DNA of 64,000 nucleotides from Panonychus citri (taxonomy: Eukaryota; Arthropoda; Arachnida; Trombidiformes; Tetranychidae). The notes under the pieces are model-generated. The model made no database searches. It saw only the letters and a program-made list of their open reading frames with translations, and was not told where the DNA came from. The stretch covers positions 558,001 through 622,000 of the forward strand of contig NW_026515549.1 in NCBI RefSeq assembly GCF_014898815.1, written 5' to 3'. A program made the translations under genes and the position numbers. Positions 1 to 12,063 of the stretch are shown piece by piece; within the stretch, counting starts at the first letter, position 1, and each line of letters begins with the position of its first letter.

Positions 1-1137
1 AAAGTGACAAGTAAAGGGGAACAATTTTATCCATGGATTTTCAGTTCATCATCAACATTATGATTACCATGAAACTGAATAATAACATAATGGATAAGCA
101 TTTTTCCCTTGACCACCCTGACTGACCAATGGACATTATCATCTTACTGATAATCATCCTTTGCATCATTGAACTTTCATCAGAAGGATCAATCTCTTCA
201 TAATCTTAATGATACCTTTGGACAATGGATGAAGGGAAAATACATTTACCCTGAAAATGATCATGAATCACAATGAGAGTTCATTCCGATAAAATTGATT
301 ACTTTTCATTCATGTAAACTGATTAATCTGTTTTTACTATTAACAGATTAACTAAATAAATCGTTAATTGTTGATGAAGTTTTTCATTTCAAGTTCATCG
401 ACAATGAAAAATAAAACAATGAATCAATTAGCAAGAGCAATTAGTTTATTATCGTCAATATTTATCAATTGATAGAGTTGATTGTTTATATTATTATGAA
501 TAAAAAAAACAGAATCAACTGATTGTGATTAAGTGTAATTATTGAGGGTTAATGTTTATTCAAAGATGATTGAATAAATTTGAATCAATTGAATTGATGA
601 TTAACATTTTATCTTCTCAGGTAAAAAATTAAAGATAAACACAGATTAAGGGATGATAAGGATGAGGATGATAAATCTATCAGCTGAATATATGACTCAG
701 GTCAATCGTGACTTCGTTCAAATATCATTCTCGGTATTTGATTCAATTTGATTAACATTAAGATAATAATAAGAAAATCAGATGAATCAAAAGTAGTTAA
801 AGTTGATTAAGATTGATTTTCAAATGAGTTTTAATTCACCTTTTTTTTTATCTTCAATTGTAATTAAAATCTCAATCTTTCCACTTTCCTTTAATCCAGT
901 ACCATAATGATTAATATTTAAGGTGATAGTTAATGATAACTGTAACAATTAACAATTCAAACAATCGAGTAAATTGAAAAATCAAATATTCAATAATCTT
1001 TTCAATGATGTAACTTGAGGTTGTTTGATTATTGTGAGTAAATTATTACGTTGATTACAATTTAGTTTTGCGGTTTTGCATTTGAGATGGAGAGTTAATT
1101 AAATTGTTAATTGTAATTAAAGAAAAACAAAACTTAC
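1..1137. other. AT-rich non-coding DNA, probably intron of the basonuclin/disco-like gene
   Basis: No exon with convincing splice sites and protein similarity is visible on either strand. The stretch is AT-rich with many TTAATTG/CAATTAA elements. One pyrimidine-tract-plus-CAG|GTAA junction occurs on the plus strand near 620, discussed with the other abutting splice signals. The assignment as intron follows from the donor at 1137 on the minus strand. Confidence 0.45.
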
Positions 1138-1243
1138 CATGATAGATCCAAGGATGATCACATGATGAGCATTCCCTGAATGAGGTTCCTTTGCCTGGAG
1201 AGAAACATTCACAACAGCAATTGCTTTTGGTACATTTGATTGC
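1138..1243 (-). CDS. Internal exon of a basonuclin/disconnected-type zinc-finger transcription factor
   Basis: On the minus strand, an acceptor (AACAG) ends at 1244 and a consensus donor GTAAGT begins at 1137. The 106-base segment between is open and gives AIKCTKSNCCCECF, then SPGKGTSFRECSSC, then DHPWIYH, ending in phase 1. The spacing C-x4-C-x-C-x-C, an F-x-PGK, then C-x2-C followed by an aromatic and His matches the N-terminal signature of basonuclins (form C-T-L-V-N-C-x-C-x-C-F-x-P-G-K ... C-D-x-C-K-H-G-W-x-x-H), as I know the family. Those proteins are nuclear C2H2 zinc-finger regulators of development; Drosophila disconnected is the fly relative. The exon has one extra residue between PGK and the last Cys pair, and an extra Cys. 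No C2H2 finger is visible here; later exons would lie left of the window. The start codon must lie in a 5' exon at higher coordinates that I could not identify. Confidence 0.72.
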
Positions 1244-4200
1244 CTGTTAATTGTTGACGATAAAAAGATAAGCAATTAATTGTCAACGATTAAGTTTCAT
1301 TATCAATTAGATGGACAAACATTATGATTGAATTGAGTTAATGATACATTAACTTGAAGTGCTTTTCCAAAGGTTAGTGGTCAGTTTTTTTGCTCATGTT
1401 TCGACCGATTATCAATGAATTTGAATGGAAATATGAATTTATGATAATCATGATAAGAAAAAAGAAAACAATGTAAACAGATTGATTGATTTTCTTGGAC
1501 AAGGTAATATTTTTGACTCTTCCTAAAGGCTACATGAAATGTTATCTGGTTTCTTGAACAGATTCTGAGAATTGACAAGTCAGTGAATTATTAGAATTGA
1601 AGTTAACCAGTAACATTTTTCACCAAAAGATTCATCTTCTCATCTCAATGATTGAGGACATTTTTTTAAAGCATTAGACGAGTGATAGTTGACATTCCTG
1701 AGAGAGATGATTTGAGAGAGAGAGAGAGAGTCAGTGTGAGAGAGTGAAGGTGGAAGAGGAAAAAGTTTTTTAAAAGAAGAGAAAGTAACTGGGAAAGGAA
1801 AAAATTTTGTTTCTACCATGGATCTGGATTGAGGAAGTTTGTTTTACATGATCTGGAAACAATCAAGTAATGGTGTGTTTCAAAATACAGAGAGAGAGAG
1901 AGAGAGAGAGATGATAATGCTGATGATGTGGAGGAAGATGAAGATGATACTATCGAGGGTGAAGTTTTTACAGTTTGATATCTGGTTTATGATGGAAATT
2001 CAAATTGAGGAGTAAAATTTAAAAACATCATTTCACGGTAATTTAATTTCTCGGCGACTCTCACCTTATCCTCCACCACCATCACCTCAGCCACACTTTA
2101 AGTATCATCTTCATCTACAATGGAAGAAGAGAGAGAAAAAAGCAAAGTGAAAAAGATCATATCATGGGAGCAATAAATTGTATCTTCTACAGTGACATTG
2201 AAATTTCCTTGGAGAGAGCGAGAGGGAGATGGTGGGGTAGAGTGGGTGCAATGAGATGAGATTCAAATGTGAAAATATTATGATAAAATTGAAAAAGTGT
2301 TGGGATGGATCATGAGAAAGGTTGGAAAAGGTTGACTTTCTAATAGTTAAATTGTATGTTAATTTAATTTAATTCTAGTTTCAATTGCATCTCTTTTTTT
2401 TGGTGTCAATTATTGAAACAAGAAACCGTTAGGTTACAGTTACATGGTTTACATGAGATTAACATTGAAACCAATTTGATTAGAAACTTTTTTATCATCA
2501 AATTGAATCAATTTTTTGCCTTTCCTTTAATCATAACATTGTAACAATATAATAACTTGATTACATTTTCAATTGAAAACCAAGGATTCTAATCTTTCAT
2601 CTGATCAATTATTAACAATTAAGAGAAAAAGGAGACAAATAGTATCCCAGAAACATAATCAAATCAAGAAAATAACAACAATCAAGGAAAATAAATCCAA
2701 ATATTAAAGGAGAAAGAAAAAAGTTAAGCAATGAGAAATTACTATTAATAATGAAAAGCTATTGGCGATTCTTAATTTTTTTGATTGTTGTTTATTAGCT
2801 AATTGTGATTATATATCATTTATTATGATTAGCTGATTGTGACACTTTGAGTGTAATAACTGTTTCTGATTAACGGTAACATTGGGAAGCTTATGCTTAA
2901 TGTTATTATTGTTTGTTAGCATCTGGGAGTTTTGGGTAACAGCAATTTATTTTTACTATTGGAAGATGAGGATGAGGATGAAGAAGATGAAGAAGATGAT
3001 GAAGATGAAGATGAAGGTGGTAAGATGATGGCGAAAATAATAAGACAATAATAAGAAGAGAAAGTTTTTCTCTTCCTACACCGATGATATAACTGTTTTT
3101 CTCTCTTGGCTACTAATGTCTTGTTCTCATCTTTCTCATCATAATGATGATTAGGATGATGATGGTCTGTTGTTCTTCCATCTATTAAATAATAGATGAC
3201 AGAAGATGAGAGAGTGAGTGATAGAGAGAGAAAGAGTCATGGATTACATGCATTGCTACACCAATATCACACAATATTTATGATATTAGTCTAACCCCGT
3301 ACAATTATTTTCTACATGGTGTTACCATGCTTGGAATTGACTGAGTTAGAGGAAAGATGATCATCAGGAGGAGAGATAATGATAATGATCATGATCAAGA
3401 TAAAATGAATCTTTCTAATGGATTTTGTGATAACACTCAAGGTGAATTAAGTATTTATTTATTACATGATTATGGTTTACTATTTATAATGAAACATGAA
3501 TATAATTGTGAAGGTTAATCAACTTGTAGATTTTTGTACTTTTTTCATTATCTAGTTTCATTAGATTTCATCGAAACTGTAACTCCAGCTAATTATTTGT
3601 TTACAGTTAATTGTCAAGACGATTGATTATCTATTAGCTAAGGTTAAGATGCTCATTTATTCAGCTCTTCATCTTGGTTCTTCCTTTGCCTCTTTCATTT
3701 CCCTTTCATCTTTTATCATCCATCTTCCTCTTCATCCTTTTACTGAATTCATTTTGATAGTAACCATTTTTCAAGATCAACCTGACATTTCAATGGATCA
3801 AAATTTTATCTGAATATCCATTCAGACTGACCACTCCTCTCAAATGGAGAGCATCATTTCATCCTCATCTCTATCATCAACCATCATTAGTTAATCAACA
3901 ATTGACAACAATCAAGTTAAACTTCATTTCTCCTTCCAATTCAATATTGATTCTGTGTGATCAATGTTTCCTTGCACGCTGCTTATTTCAGGTCGCTAAT
4001 CAAATGATTAATTGTTTCTCTCTCGTCATAGTTTTTTTACATCATCTTTTATCTTCTTTCTATCATCATTACCATTGAACTTTCCATTTTTTCATCTTTC
4101 AGAATTATAATCGGATTTAACATGAAAAGTTACCTAAGAATCTGCATCATCAACACAATCATCATTATCTTCCCTTTGGATTGTATCACTTTTAATATTA

Positions 4201-5789
4201 ATAACGATGAAGATGAGGATGAAGATGAAGATGAAGATGAAGATGATGCTTTCATAGCTCTCTGTCATTTGTCAACGAGTGAGACTTGAGGGAGAGTCTG
4301 GAAAGTGAGATAAACAATTTGTGTAACCGTGAAAAAGTATATATCAAAATTTACTTTCTTTGGTCTCTTTCTATCTTCCTTTTCATCATTATCATCATTC
4401 TCACTAACTCATTTCTCCCTCTCTTTCAAATGTTTCAATATGAAATCGGATTAACAGAAAAACAATGAATCAAAAATCATAATCATCAACCTTAATCATT
4501 AGAATCAATGTCAGACTGTAATTCATTTGTATTAGAAAACAAAATGGAAAACATTTTACTCATCATCATTATCATCACTCTCTTCATCATCTTCATCCCT
4601 CATTATCATCACTGTTGACTTTATCCTCATCATCTCATTGTTATTTTAATGACAATCTTTCACTTCACCAACATAATCAACCCACGAGGTTTTTTTTTCT
4701 CATCATACCAACACAACTAATCACAATCATTATTAGTACAATTAATTGGCTTGAGAGAGAGAGAAAAGGGAGAGATGATACAAGTGGATGATCCCTTGTT
4801 TTCATTATATTCTCTCCTCCTTCTTCTTGATCATCATCATCATAATCATCCGCATCTTCCTCCTCCTTTTTTACTCTTATAATTAGAGGGATCTTCTCTC
4901 TCTCTCACTCACTCACTCGTTCTCTCTCTGAGTTTACAACATCAATTACAATCTCATTGTGTCAAAATGATTGGCGTAGAAATTAAGTAAACCGCAGATG
5001 AACATTTTCCTAAACAACAATCAACAAACAATCAACTAAACACACAACATGCAAACAAACAATATGATAAACAAATACTAATCATAATTTAACTGACAAA
5101 ACAACAAGGCAACCACAACAATCAATTGTAATCAAATTATTAACTATTGTAATTTGGTTACATTGTTTTACTCAGCAATAAATAGTTAATGAATTAACTT
5201 TGGATTATTAATTGTATCTCTCTCTCTCTTTCTTTATCACTTTCTAAATATACATGGATATATATTTAATTATTAATTTTTCGCAGCAATCAACATGGGA
5301 ATTAATTGATTACCACAGAATGAGTGAATTTTTGTTGAATAAACAATGTTAGTTATGGATATTATTGTTGTGGTTGATTGTTGAACACTTTGATTATTTT
5401 TTCATCATAATCAGTGTAATTTAATACTCAGGTTTCTGTTTTTTTTTCTGTAATTGTTACTACTGAATTTGTTTAAATTAGTTGTGATCAATTGTGCTGG
5501 ATTAATGTAGTGTAATAAACATTATCATATTGACAAGTCTATGTCTTCATTGACTGACAATGTCAATTGTAAAGTAATATCATCAAACATTATCATCAAT
5601 GATATGATTACATTTGGTTGTTTGTTGTTTACAGATAATGTTGATCATTTGATGATGATGATGATGATATTACTGACCATTGAATATTGGCAAATCACTG
5701 GACCAAAGAAAACAATAATCCTATGAATGAATTAAAGATGGACAATAACAAGATGAAAGGATAAGCACAAGACGACACCAAGCAACAAG
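1244..5789. other. Gene desert, segment 1: AT-rich, GA and GAT tracts
   Basis: I see no supportable gene. The segment holds GA runs (about 1714-1730 and 1889-1911), GATGAA/GATGAT runs (about 2966-3015 and 4207-4245), scattered CT tracts near 4890-4930 and 5217-5230, and many CAATTAA-type sites. Open frames here are low-complexity or AT-rich chance frames. It probably belongs to the intron or upstream regulatory region of the minus-strand basonuclin/disco-like gene, but no 5' exon was found to prove this. Confidence 0.4.
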
Positions 5790-5992
5790 AATAACAAAAG
5801 ATGAAGTTGTTTTCAATATAACCCTTTGGGAGCTATTCCAAGGTCCGTCCATTGACGGCAACGACCGCGGTCAGTTTATAAATAGTTGGTCATCATCATC
5901 AAGGGTTAATATTATTGATGCTTTATCGCCATTATCATCTTGGTGTTAGGTTATTTGTAGCCTTTGATTCCCCCTGAGGAACCATATCGGAT

Positions 5993-6028
<36 letters not shown>

Positions 6029-7330
6029 AAGATGAAAAAGATGTAAGAGCAAAAGGCCATCCGATTTCTCTTTCTTTCCATAAAGAAAGGGAAATAAAGG
6101 GTGATGATGATGATGAAGAGGTTTCACCCAAGTCTATTGCATCCGCCTTGAAGCGCATCAGAAGATGGATAAAATTGTATAAAAAAAGATGAGAAAACCC
6201 TTTGGGGTGATACATCAAGCATCAATGATCATGATAATCAAGAGAAAGAGGAAAAAGGAGAGATGATGAAGGCAGACAGAAGTGGAAGTTGATGGAAATT
6301 ATGATGGAGATGATGACCATAGTGAAATGATGGCTGATGATGAGAGTAAAAAGTGGAAATTAACAAGAAATTGATGTCGGTTCTGTTTTTGTACATTAAC
6401 AAGATCATTGATGTTGGTCAAGCTTTTTTTTCACTTTCAGTTTCTTCCTTTGCCTTTGCCTCTCCAATTTTACAAGCTTTTTGTCTAAAAACAGCAGCAA
6501 TCGGGCAGAGTAATCACTTATTCTGGGTCATCACTTAAATGGATTTAACATCAGCTTATGTAACTAAAATTTTCTCTTTAATATTTTCTTCCATCCTCTT
6601 TTAATGCTCGGTGATCGTGGTAAGTATCTTTTGTATCTCTCTCTCTCTCGTCTTTGCCATGGTATAAATGGTTGGTGGAGAGAAGGCCAAAGAATGTCAG
6701 GTTGATGATTATTACTGGGCGGTTCGTTTAATCTGCTTGGAGATAAAGACACGGGGATAGGGAATAAATCTGAAGCTATTGCGTCTTCAAGGAACGACAT
6801 CAACCCCTGTGGGCTTAAACTGTATATTGGTTGAGACAAAAAGCCAAATTAACTAACAATCAGGTAAGAGAGAGAGAGAGAAAGAGATGTTGGTATAATG
6901 TCTGTTTCCAGCGAATCCAATCAACCCAAGGACACGAAACAAAATGATGATGATGATGATGAGGTGCTTGGCCTAGTACATCAGATGAACAATCTCTCTG
7001 GGCTGGTCTTTCTGATAATGAAGATCATGATCATGATGATGATAAACCACGGTGACCACAAGACAAGGCGAGGCCAGAGGCATGAAAGATTATTTCACAG
7101 TAACCGTCTCTTTCTTGATCAGTCCTTTCTTTTTCTGGTCTTTAGTCTTTCTTGTTCCTCTTTCTTCTTGGCTTCCATCCTCTTCCATCTTCTTTCTGCT
7201 GGATTTTTTATCATCTTTTTATCATCACATTTCTCCCTGTGTGAGTTTCACTTTCTTCTTATTTTCTTTCTTGTTTTTTTCTCAGTTTTCACTTGAAAGA
7301 CTGAAACAAAAATTGACTGAGACTTGATTT
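5790..7330. other. GC-elevated block in the desert with a TATA-like element
   Basis: Compared with its surroundings this block has several GC-richer, CpG-containing pieces: 5826-5875, 6040-6160, 6590-6840 and 6898-7100. A TATAAATAG lies at 5877-5885 directly after the GC-rich piece. Splice-like GTAAG signals occur on the plus strand at about 6617 and 6864. Open frames exist on both strands (for example minus 6564-6839 and plus 6898-7296), but they run into GA/GAT repeats and show no recognisable domain. A promoter, a 5' non-coding exon or an enhancer are all possible; I cannot decide from sequence. Confidence 0.3.
5996..6023. repeat. (GA)n microsatellite, about 28 bp
   Basis: Uninterrupted alternating A and G inside the GC-elevated block at 5.8-7.3 kb. 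Confidence 0.95.
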
Positions 7331-7738
7331 CGTTGGAAAGAAAAGAGAAATTTGTTCCCAAAAGAGAGAGGATGAAATCAAATTAGTAAATTGATTGATT
7401 AATAAGACTTAAACACATATGTAAGTATACATATTTACATTAAATGCCCTTAAGGTAATCTTGTAAAGATTTTAATGTAAATCGCTGTCCCTTGGTGTTT
7501 TCCAGTTCATGTTAACGTTGTTTGCTTATTACCACAATTGACAATGGAGCCAAAGAAGAGGAGAGAGAGAGAGAAGCAATTGACCCTTACTCTTTCAAAA
7601 ATAAGATGAAGTAGAGATTAATTAATATAAATACACAGGGTTGGGACACACACGAGATACATTATCAATTTTGGAAAAGGGATAAAGGGAGAGAGAGAAC
7701 AGTTTTGAAAGAGTATTAGAATCGCCATTTAACCGCCT

Positions 7739-7739
<1 letters not shown>

Positions 7740-7774
<35 letters not shown>
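7740..7774. repeat. (GA)n microsatellite, 35 bp
   Basis: Uninterrupted alternating A and G. GAGAG runs are potential sites for GAGA-type factors in arthropods, but a run this long is most simply a microsatellite. Confidence 0.95.
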
Positions 7775-7779
<5 letters not shown>

Positions 7780-8263
7780 GCAGAGGAGAAAAGAAGACAA
7801 ACAGGATGAGAGACACGAGAACATCGTTAATGTAGAAGAAGAAGATAAAATAGAAAAGAGTCTTAAACAGAGTCAACGTAATTCTCATTAATCACCTTAA
7901 TGTGAAAAAGGTAAAAATGTTGCCTTGTTACATTCAAGTTCCTATGTTGTCAAACATTTCCACTTATATCATCTCTCTCATTCTCTTTTCTCCATCAAGT
8001 CGTGAGGTAGTAAGTTAGAGTAACCATCAAATAACAACGAAATTGAGTGTTGACTTTAAATGAACGAAAAAAGAAGAGAAAATAGCCAAACAATTAAGTT
8101 GAAAAAAAGAGAAAATTAAACAAATAAAAAGAGAAAAAGTGTAAAAACGAATAAATCAAACAAAAAGAAAGGAAAAGATCAACAGTTCCAAATTTGAACT
8201 TGAAATGATTTTATTAGTCCACTTTGGATTACAGTTACATGAGTCGTTGCTCATGCACTAGAG

Positions 8264-8304
8264 ATTCCGTAAGCATGGGTCTACTTGACCCATGCTTACG
8301 GAAT
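8264..8304. repeat. Perfect hairpin, 18-bp arms and 5-base loop
   Basis: The arm ATTCCGTAAGCATGGGTC (8264-8281) is followed by the loop TACTT (8282-8286) and the exact reverse complement (8287-8304). A further ACTAG (8257-8261) pairs with CTAGT (8311-8315) after an asymmetric internal loop. The arms are GC-richer than the surrounding DNA. The arms are shorter and the loop smaller than usual for an animal pre-miRNA, so a structured RNA, a cruciform-type site or a remnant of a short inverted-repeat element are open options. Confidence 0.85.
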
Positions 8305-11232
8305 TAATTCCTAGTCATTCTGATAAATCAGAAATCTTGAATTCTCAACAATAACAGTATTAATTATCTGTTTTCTAATTTTAAATACATTTAAATGACA
8401 AAAGTTCTTTGGGGACCTTATCTTAATTACGAACTTTGGGATGGAAAGAAAAGGAAAAAATTTGTCATCATGTTTGTCGATTGTATTATCATCGAGTTAT
8501 AGGCCTGGAAAAGTGATAATAGATTGAGAATATAGAGCAAGAGACAAAAATAAAGAGAAAAGAAAGTGTTCCAATCTCTCAGATGATCTTGTGTCTATTT
8601 TTGTCTCTTCTCTTTCTTTTCCATCTCATCTCCGCCCACTGTCTTTTCTCCGCATAATCACAATACAGAGAAAGATGAAGATGAAGATGAAGAGCCAAAC
8701 CCTCCTCATCATCATCATCATGTTCATCTGAACCCATCGATGTCACTTGTAACCTTCACGATGATTTTGTCATCGGAAAAGCGATGAAAACAAAAGTTTC
8801 ATTGAAACAATTTCATCAATGAGAAACTTTTACTTTGCTCATCCCTCCCCATGGAAACCGCATCAGTTGAAGATGAAGATGCGATGTGATGAGAAAGCAA
8901 AATCGCCGAGGGGCATAAAAAGAGAGGAAAATCATTTAAAAGGACAAGTTAACAACTAATTAATTGTCTTAAATTGTATAATTAGGTTGTCTTTTTATAT
9001 AAGAAACAAGGTTATTAGTGATGCTTGAGAGGATTGGGAAGATTACTTTAGGGCGACAATTTATCTAATCATCATGATAATTATCATCAACATGGTGTTA
9101 ACATGGTAACCACAAAATTACTTGATGACATCAATTTAAAAACGTTAACCCAAAGGTTAATGATTAATGATTAAGTTAATCAAGAGAAACAAATGAGAAA
9201 AAAAAAACAAATCTAATCAACTCTCTGATCTGGATAATCTTGTCATCTATTCAATTATTTTTGTCCTTTCATTTTAATGATGATAATCATGATACCTTGA
9301 TGATGGTGATTATCATCATCATCAGGATGATAAAAGGTGTGAAGATGATGATGAGTGAATGTCTCTTTACACCTTAACAGGTAATGATAACCATTAAAGG
9401 TTACACTAAACCAGTGATGATGATAACAGATTTTATCACGCAAATGTCACATTAACTGTATATAGATATAAGTGTATTCAATTATCATCATTATCTTCAT
9501 CTTTATCAACAATATTATCTTCCTATTATCATCCTTTTCCCCCTGTTTTCTTTTGTGTAAGTCATCATGATGAGCTGATGATCATCAATTGTGATCAATA
9601 TGAATGAATAGGAAGGAAAGATGAAGAAGAGAAAAAAATTGTTCATCATCTGATTGACAATCTTTATCATTTCTTCTTCTTCTTCTTCTTCTCATCATTT
9701 AATATTATTAGATGATAATGATGATAAACCTTCATCGTGATGATGATAACAGAAAATTGATGTTATTTTATCTTCTTCTTTTTCGTTGTTGTTCAAACTT
9801 TTCTTCTTCTTCTTCTTCTTCTTCATTCATCTCATCCTCATCTTCATGAATATCATCATGAAAAGGTAACCGTCCTTTTGAATAATAACAAAACCTTCAT
9901 CATCATGTTCATCTAATATCATGAGTGAAATTTATACACAACCAGAATCCATCAAACTAAAAGACAGATAATTGTGATTGTTGATAATCAATCTGATTGT
10001 TGATTCATCCTCATCCTTGAAAAGGATAAAATTTGATAGGAAATGATGAGGATGAAAAAAATGATTCGATTTTGTTTTCATATTCTAAATTTTAATCGAA
10101 TTGGTTTAGTAGTTTTTTTCGCTGTAATTTAAATAAATTAATGACAATTAATGACAAGGTAACACAATCAATCTGATTAATCAGAGTTTCCAATTGATAC
10201 CATGTTAATATTAGTTTTTGATTGAAAGGGAAAAGTTGAAACAATTAAAAGGAAAATAATATTTACAATCAATTTGTCCATCTAATTGTCCACACATACA
10301 CAATTTAATCCGATCATTAGCTAATCCATTGGATTAAAATGAATTAAAATCAAATGATATCAATGAAAATTCACAAACCTTACTGTTCTTGGTCATTGGT
10401 AATTGTTAATTGATTAATTAATCAACGGAACACGTTGTTAATTGTTGGAAGACAATTTGATGTTTTTAATGATCCTCACTGATGATTATGATTATGATGA
10501 TGATGATTAAGTAAAAACAATTTAGGTTTCTTATTATAATAATCCCATTGGATAAAGATGAACAATTGTTTTCTTGATTATTACAATCATGGTAAACATT
10601 TCATCTTGATTAATGATAATGATGTAAGTCACGTAATGATGATGATAATGATGAGAATAATTAAAATGAGTTGATCATTAAAAATGATGTTTTTATGAAT
10701 ATAATTGATATAATAAATCCGGTAATACAATGATCATAATCCATTCAATAAATTAAATCAACGAAACAAGTAAACAATTAACACAAGAATCATAATCGCG
10801 AACAAAATCAATTATCTTGTCAACAATTAATTCACTCAACACAGAGGTAGAGAGAGAGAGAGAGAGAGAGTAAGAGATGGATTAAGATACAATTAGTAAA
10901 TTAAATCAACTTGAGAACGATGTAAACAATTTAAAGTTGTAATAACTTAAATTATAATAGTTGTAACAAATTAATCAACGTTTCATTGGTGTTAATTGTC
11001 ACAGAAAACAAAAGAAACAGTCAATCAGTAGGTTTAGTGAAGATTAACTATTAATCACAGAGATTTAGCTGGACAATTGTGATGGTCAGTTAATTAAAGG
11101 GGAAGAGACACAATTTGAACACAGCGATTTACTTGTGACAATTGCCAGTATTTTATTCATTCTGAACCAACAACCTTTACACACTTTGAGATACAAAAAG
11201 TTATATTAAAAACTGCGCATCATCAGTTACAC

Positions 11233-11255
11233 GGTGGGATGATGATAATCCCACC
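11233..11255. repeat. Inverted repeat, 8-bp GC-rich arms
   Basis: GGTGGGAT (11233-11240) and ATCCCACC (11248-11255) are exact reverse complements separated by GATGATA. They stand out because the neighbourhood is AT-rich. Function unknown; could be a bipartite binding site. Confidence 0.7.
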
Positions 11256-12035
11256 CTCTCGGTGATCATGGAACCGCCTATAAGTTACAGAGTGAGATGA
11301 TGATGAGAGGATGCTAACATGAGAAAGAGAGGAAAGGATGGAAATGAGAGAGAGAGAGAATCACATTTTTTTTCTCAATCAAATTCTGAGTAAATTGGTG
11401 AGCAGTTTTTTCAATAAAAGAAAATTTTTTTTTCTTCAAAATCTTATGTCATTATTATCGTAAGAATTGTCATTCCTGATTGGGGTCAAGGTCAATCAGA
11501 CTGAATTGGACAAATTTTAACGGTTCTTTTGTTTTGTCAACCCTCCAACTCATTTTTGTAAAGGTTCGTTGTAACGTCTAACGTTTTGTCCAGCATTTCG
11601 TTGGAAGTGAAAAGACTTTCGTTTCTTCACAAATTGTAGCTTCTTTTTGGTTGGTAGAATTTTTCTCTTCACCTTATCATCTCCTTATCATCCTCATCAT
11701 TATTATCTTCTTTGTTCTTACAAGACAAGTATAATCTCACAATTTATTATGGTGCAAATTCAATGAGTAGGTTTACGAGGTTCCGTGACGAAGTTGACGT
11801 TACGTTGATTCTTTTTGTTGTTATTCAGACAAAGAGAAGATAAACTAAGGAGGAGGATCATCATCATCTTCTTCATCTTCTTGACCAGATCTTTTCTTGG
11901 AATTTTCATCTTTCTTTTCTCTTTCTCTCTCTCCCTTTTCTCAGGTAAAGGCAATAGAATCACAATGTGAAACCTGATTATCTTTTTTCTGTTGACTCTG
12001 ATTCTTTGACTTATTTGATGATGATAAGCCATTGA

Positions 12036-12063
12036 ATAGTATACAGAATTATCTGTATACTAT
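12036..12063. repeat. Inverted repeat, 11-bp arms and 6-base spacer
   Basis: ATAGTATACAG (12036-12046) and CTGTATACTAT (12053-12063) are exact reverse complements around AATTAT. Each arm itself contains the small palindrome GTATAC. No known element recognised. Confidence 0.8.

Larger units (their letters stand above)
7331..11220. other. Gene desert, segment 2
   Basis: No gene is visible. It contains a 35-bp GA run at 7740-7774, a perfect hairpin at 8264-8304 (listed separately), GATGAT and TTCTTC/TCATCA runs around 9290-9340, 9675-9700 and 9800-9830, a GA run at 10849-10870, and numerous CAATTAA elements. Open frames are low complexity. Confidence 0.4.

Noticed and set aside
6564..6839. 91-codon minus-strand frame in the GC-elevated block
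   Set aside because: It starts without ATG and ends in translated GA repeat; no donor or domain was found. It is kept only as part of the block description.
6898..7327. Two overlapping plus-strand open frames of 132 and 91 codons
   Set aside because: They are made of Phe/Leu/Ser-rich translations of pyrimidine-rich DNA and GAT repeats, with no domain or conserved start.
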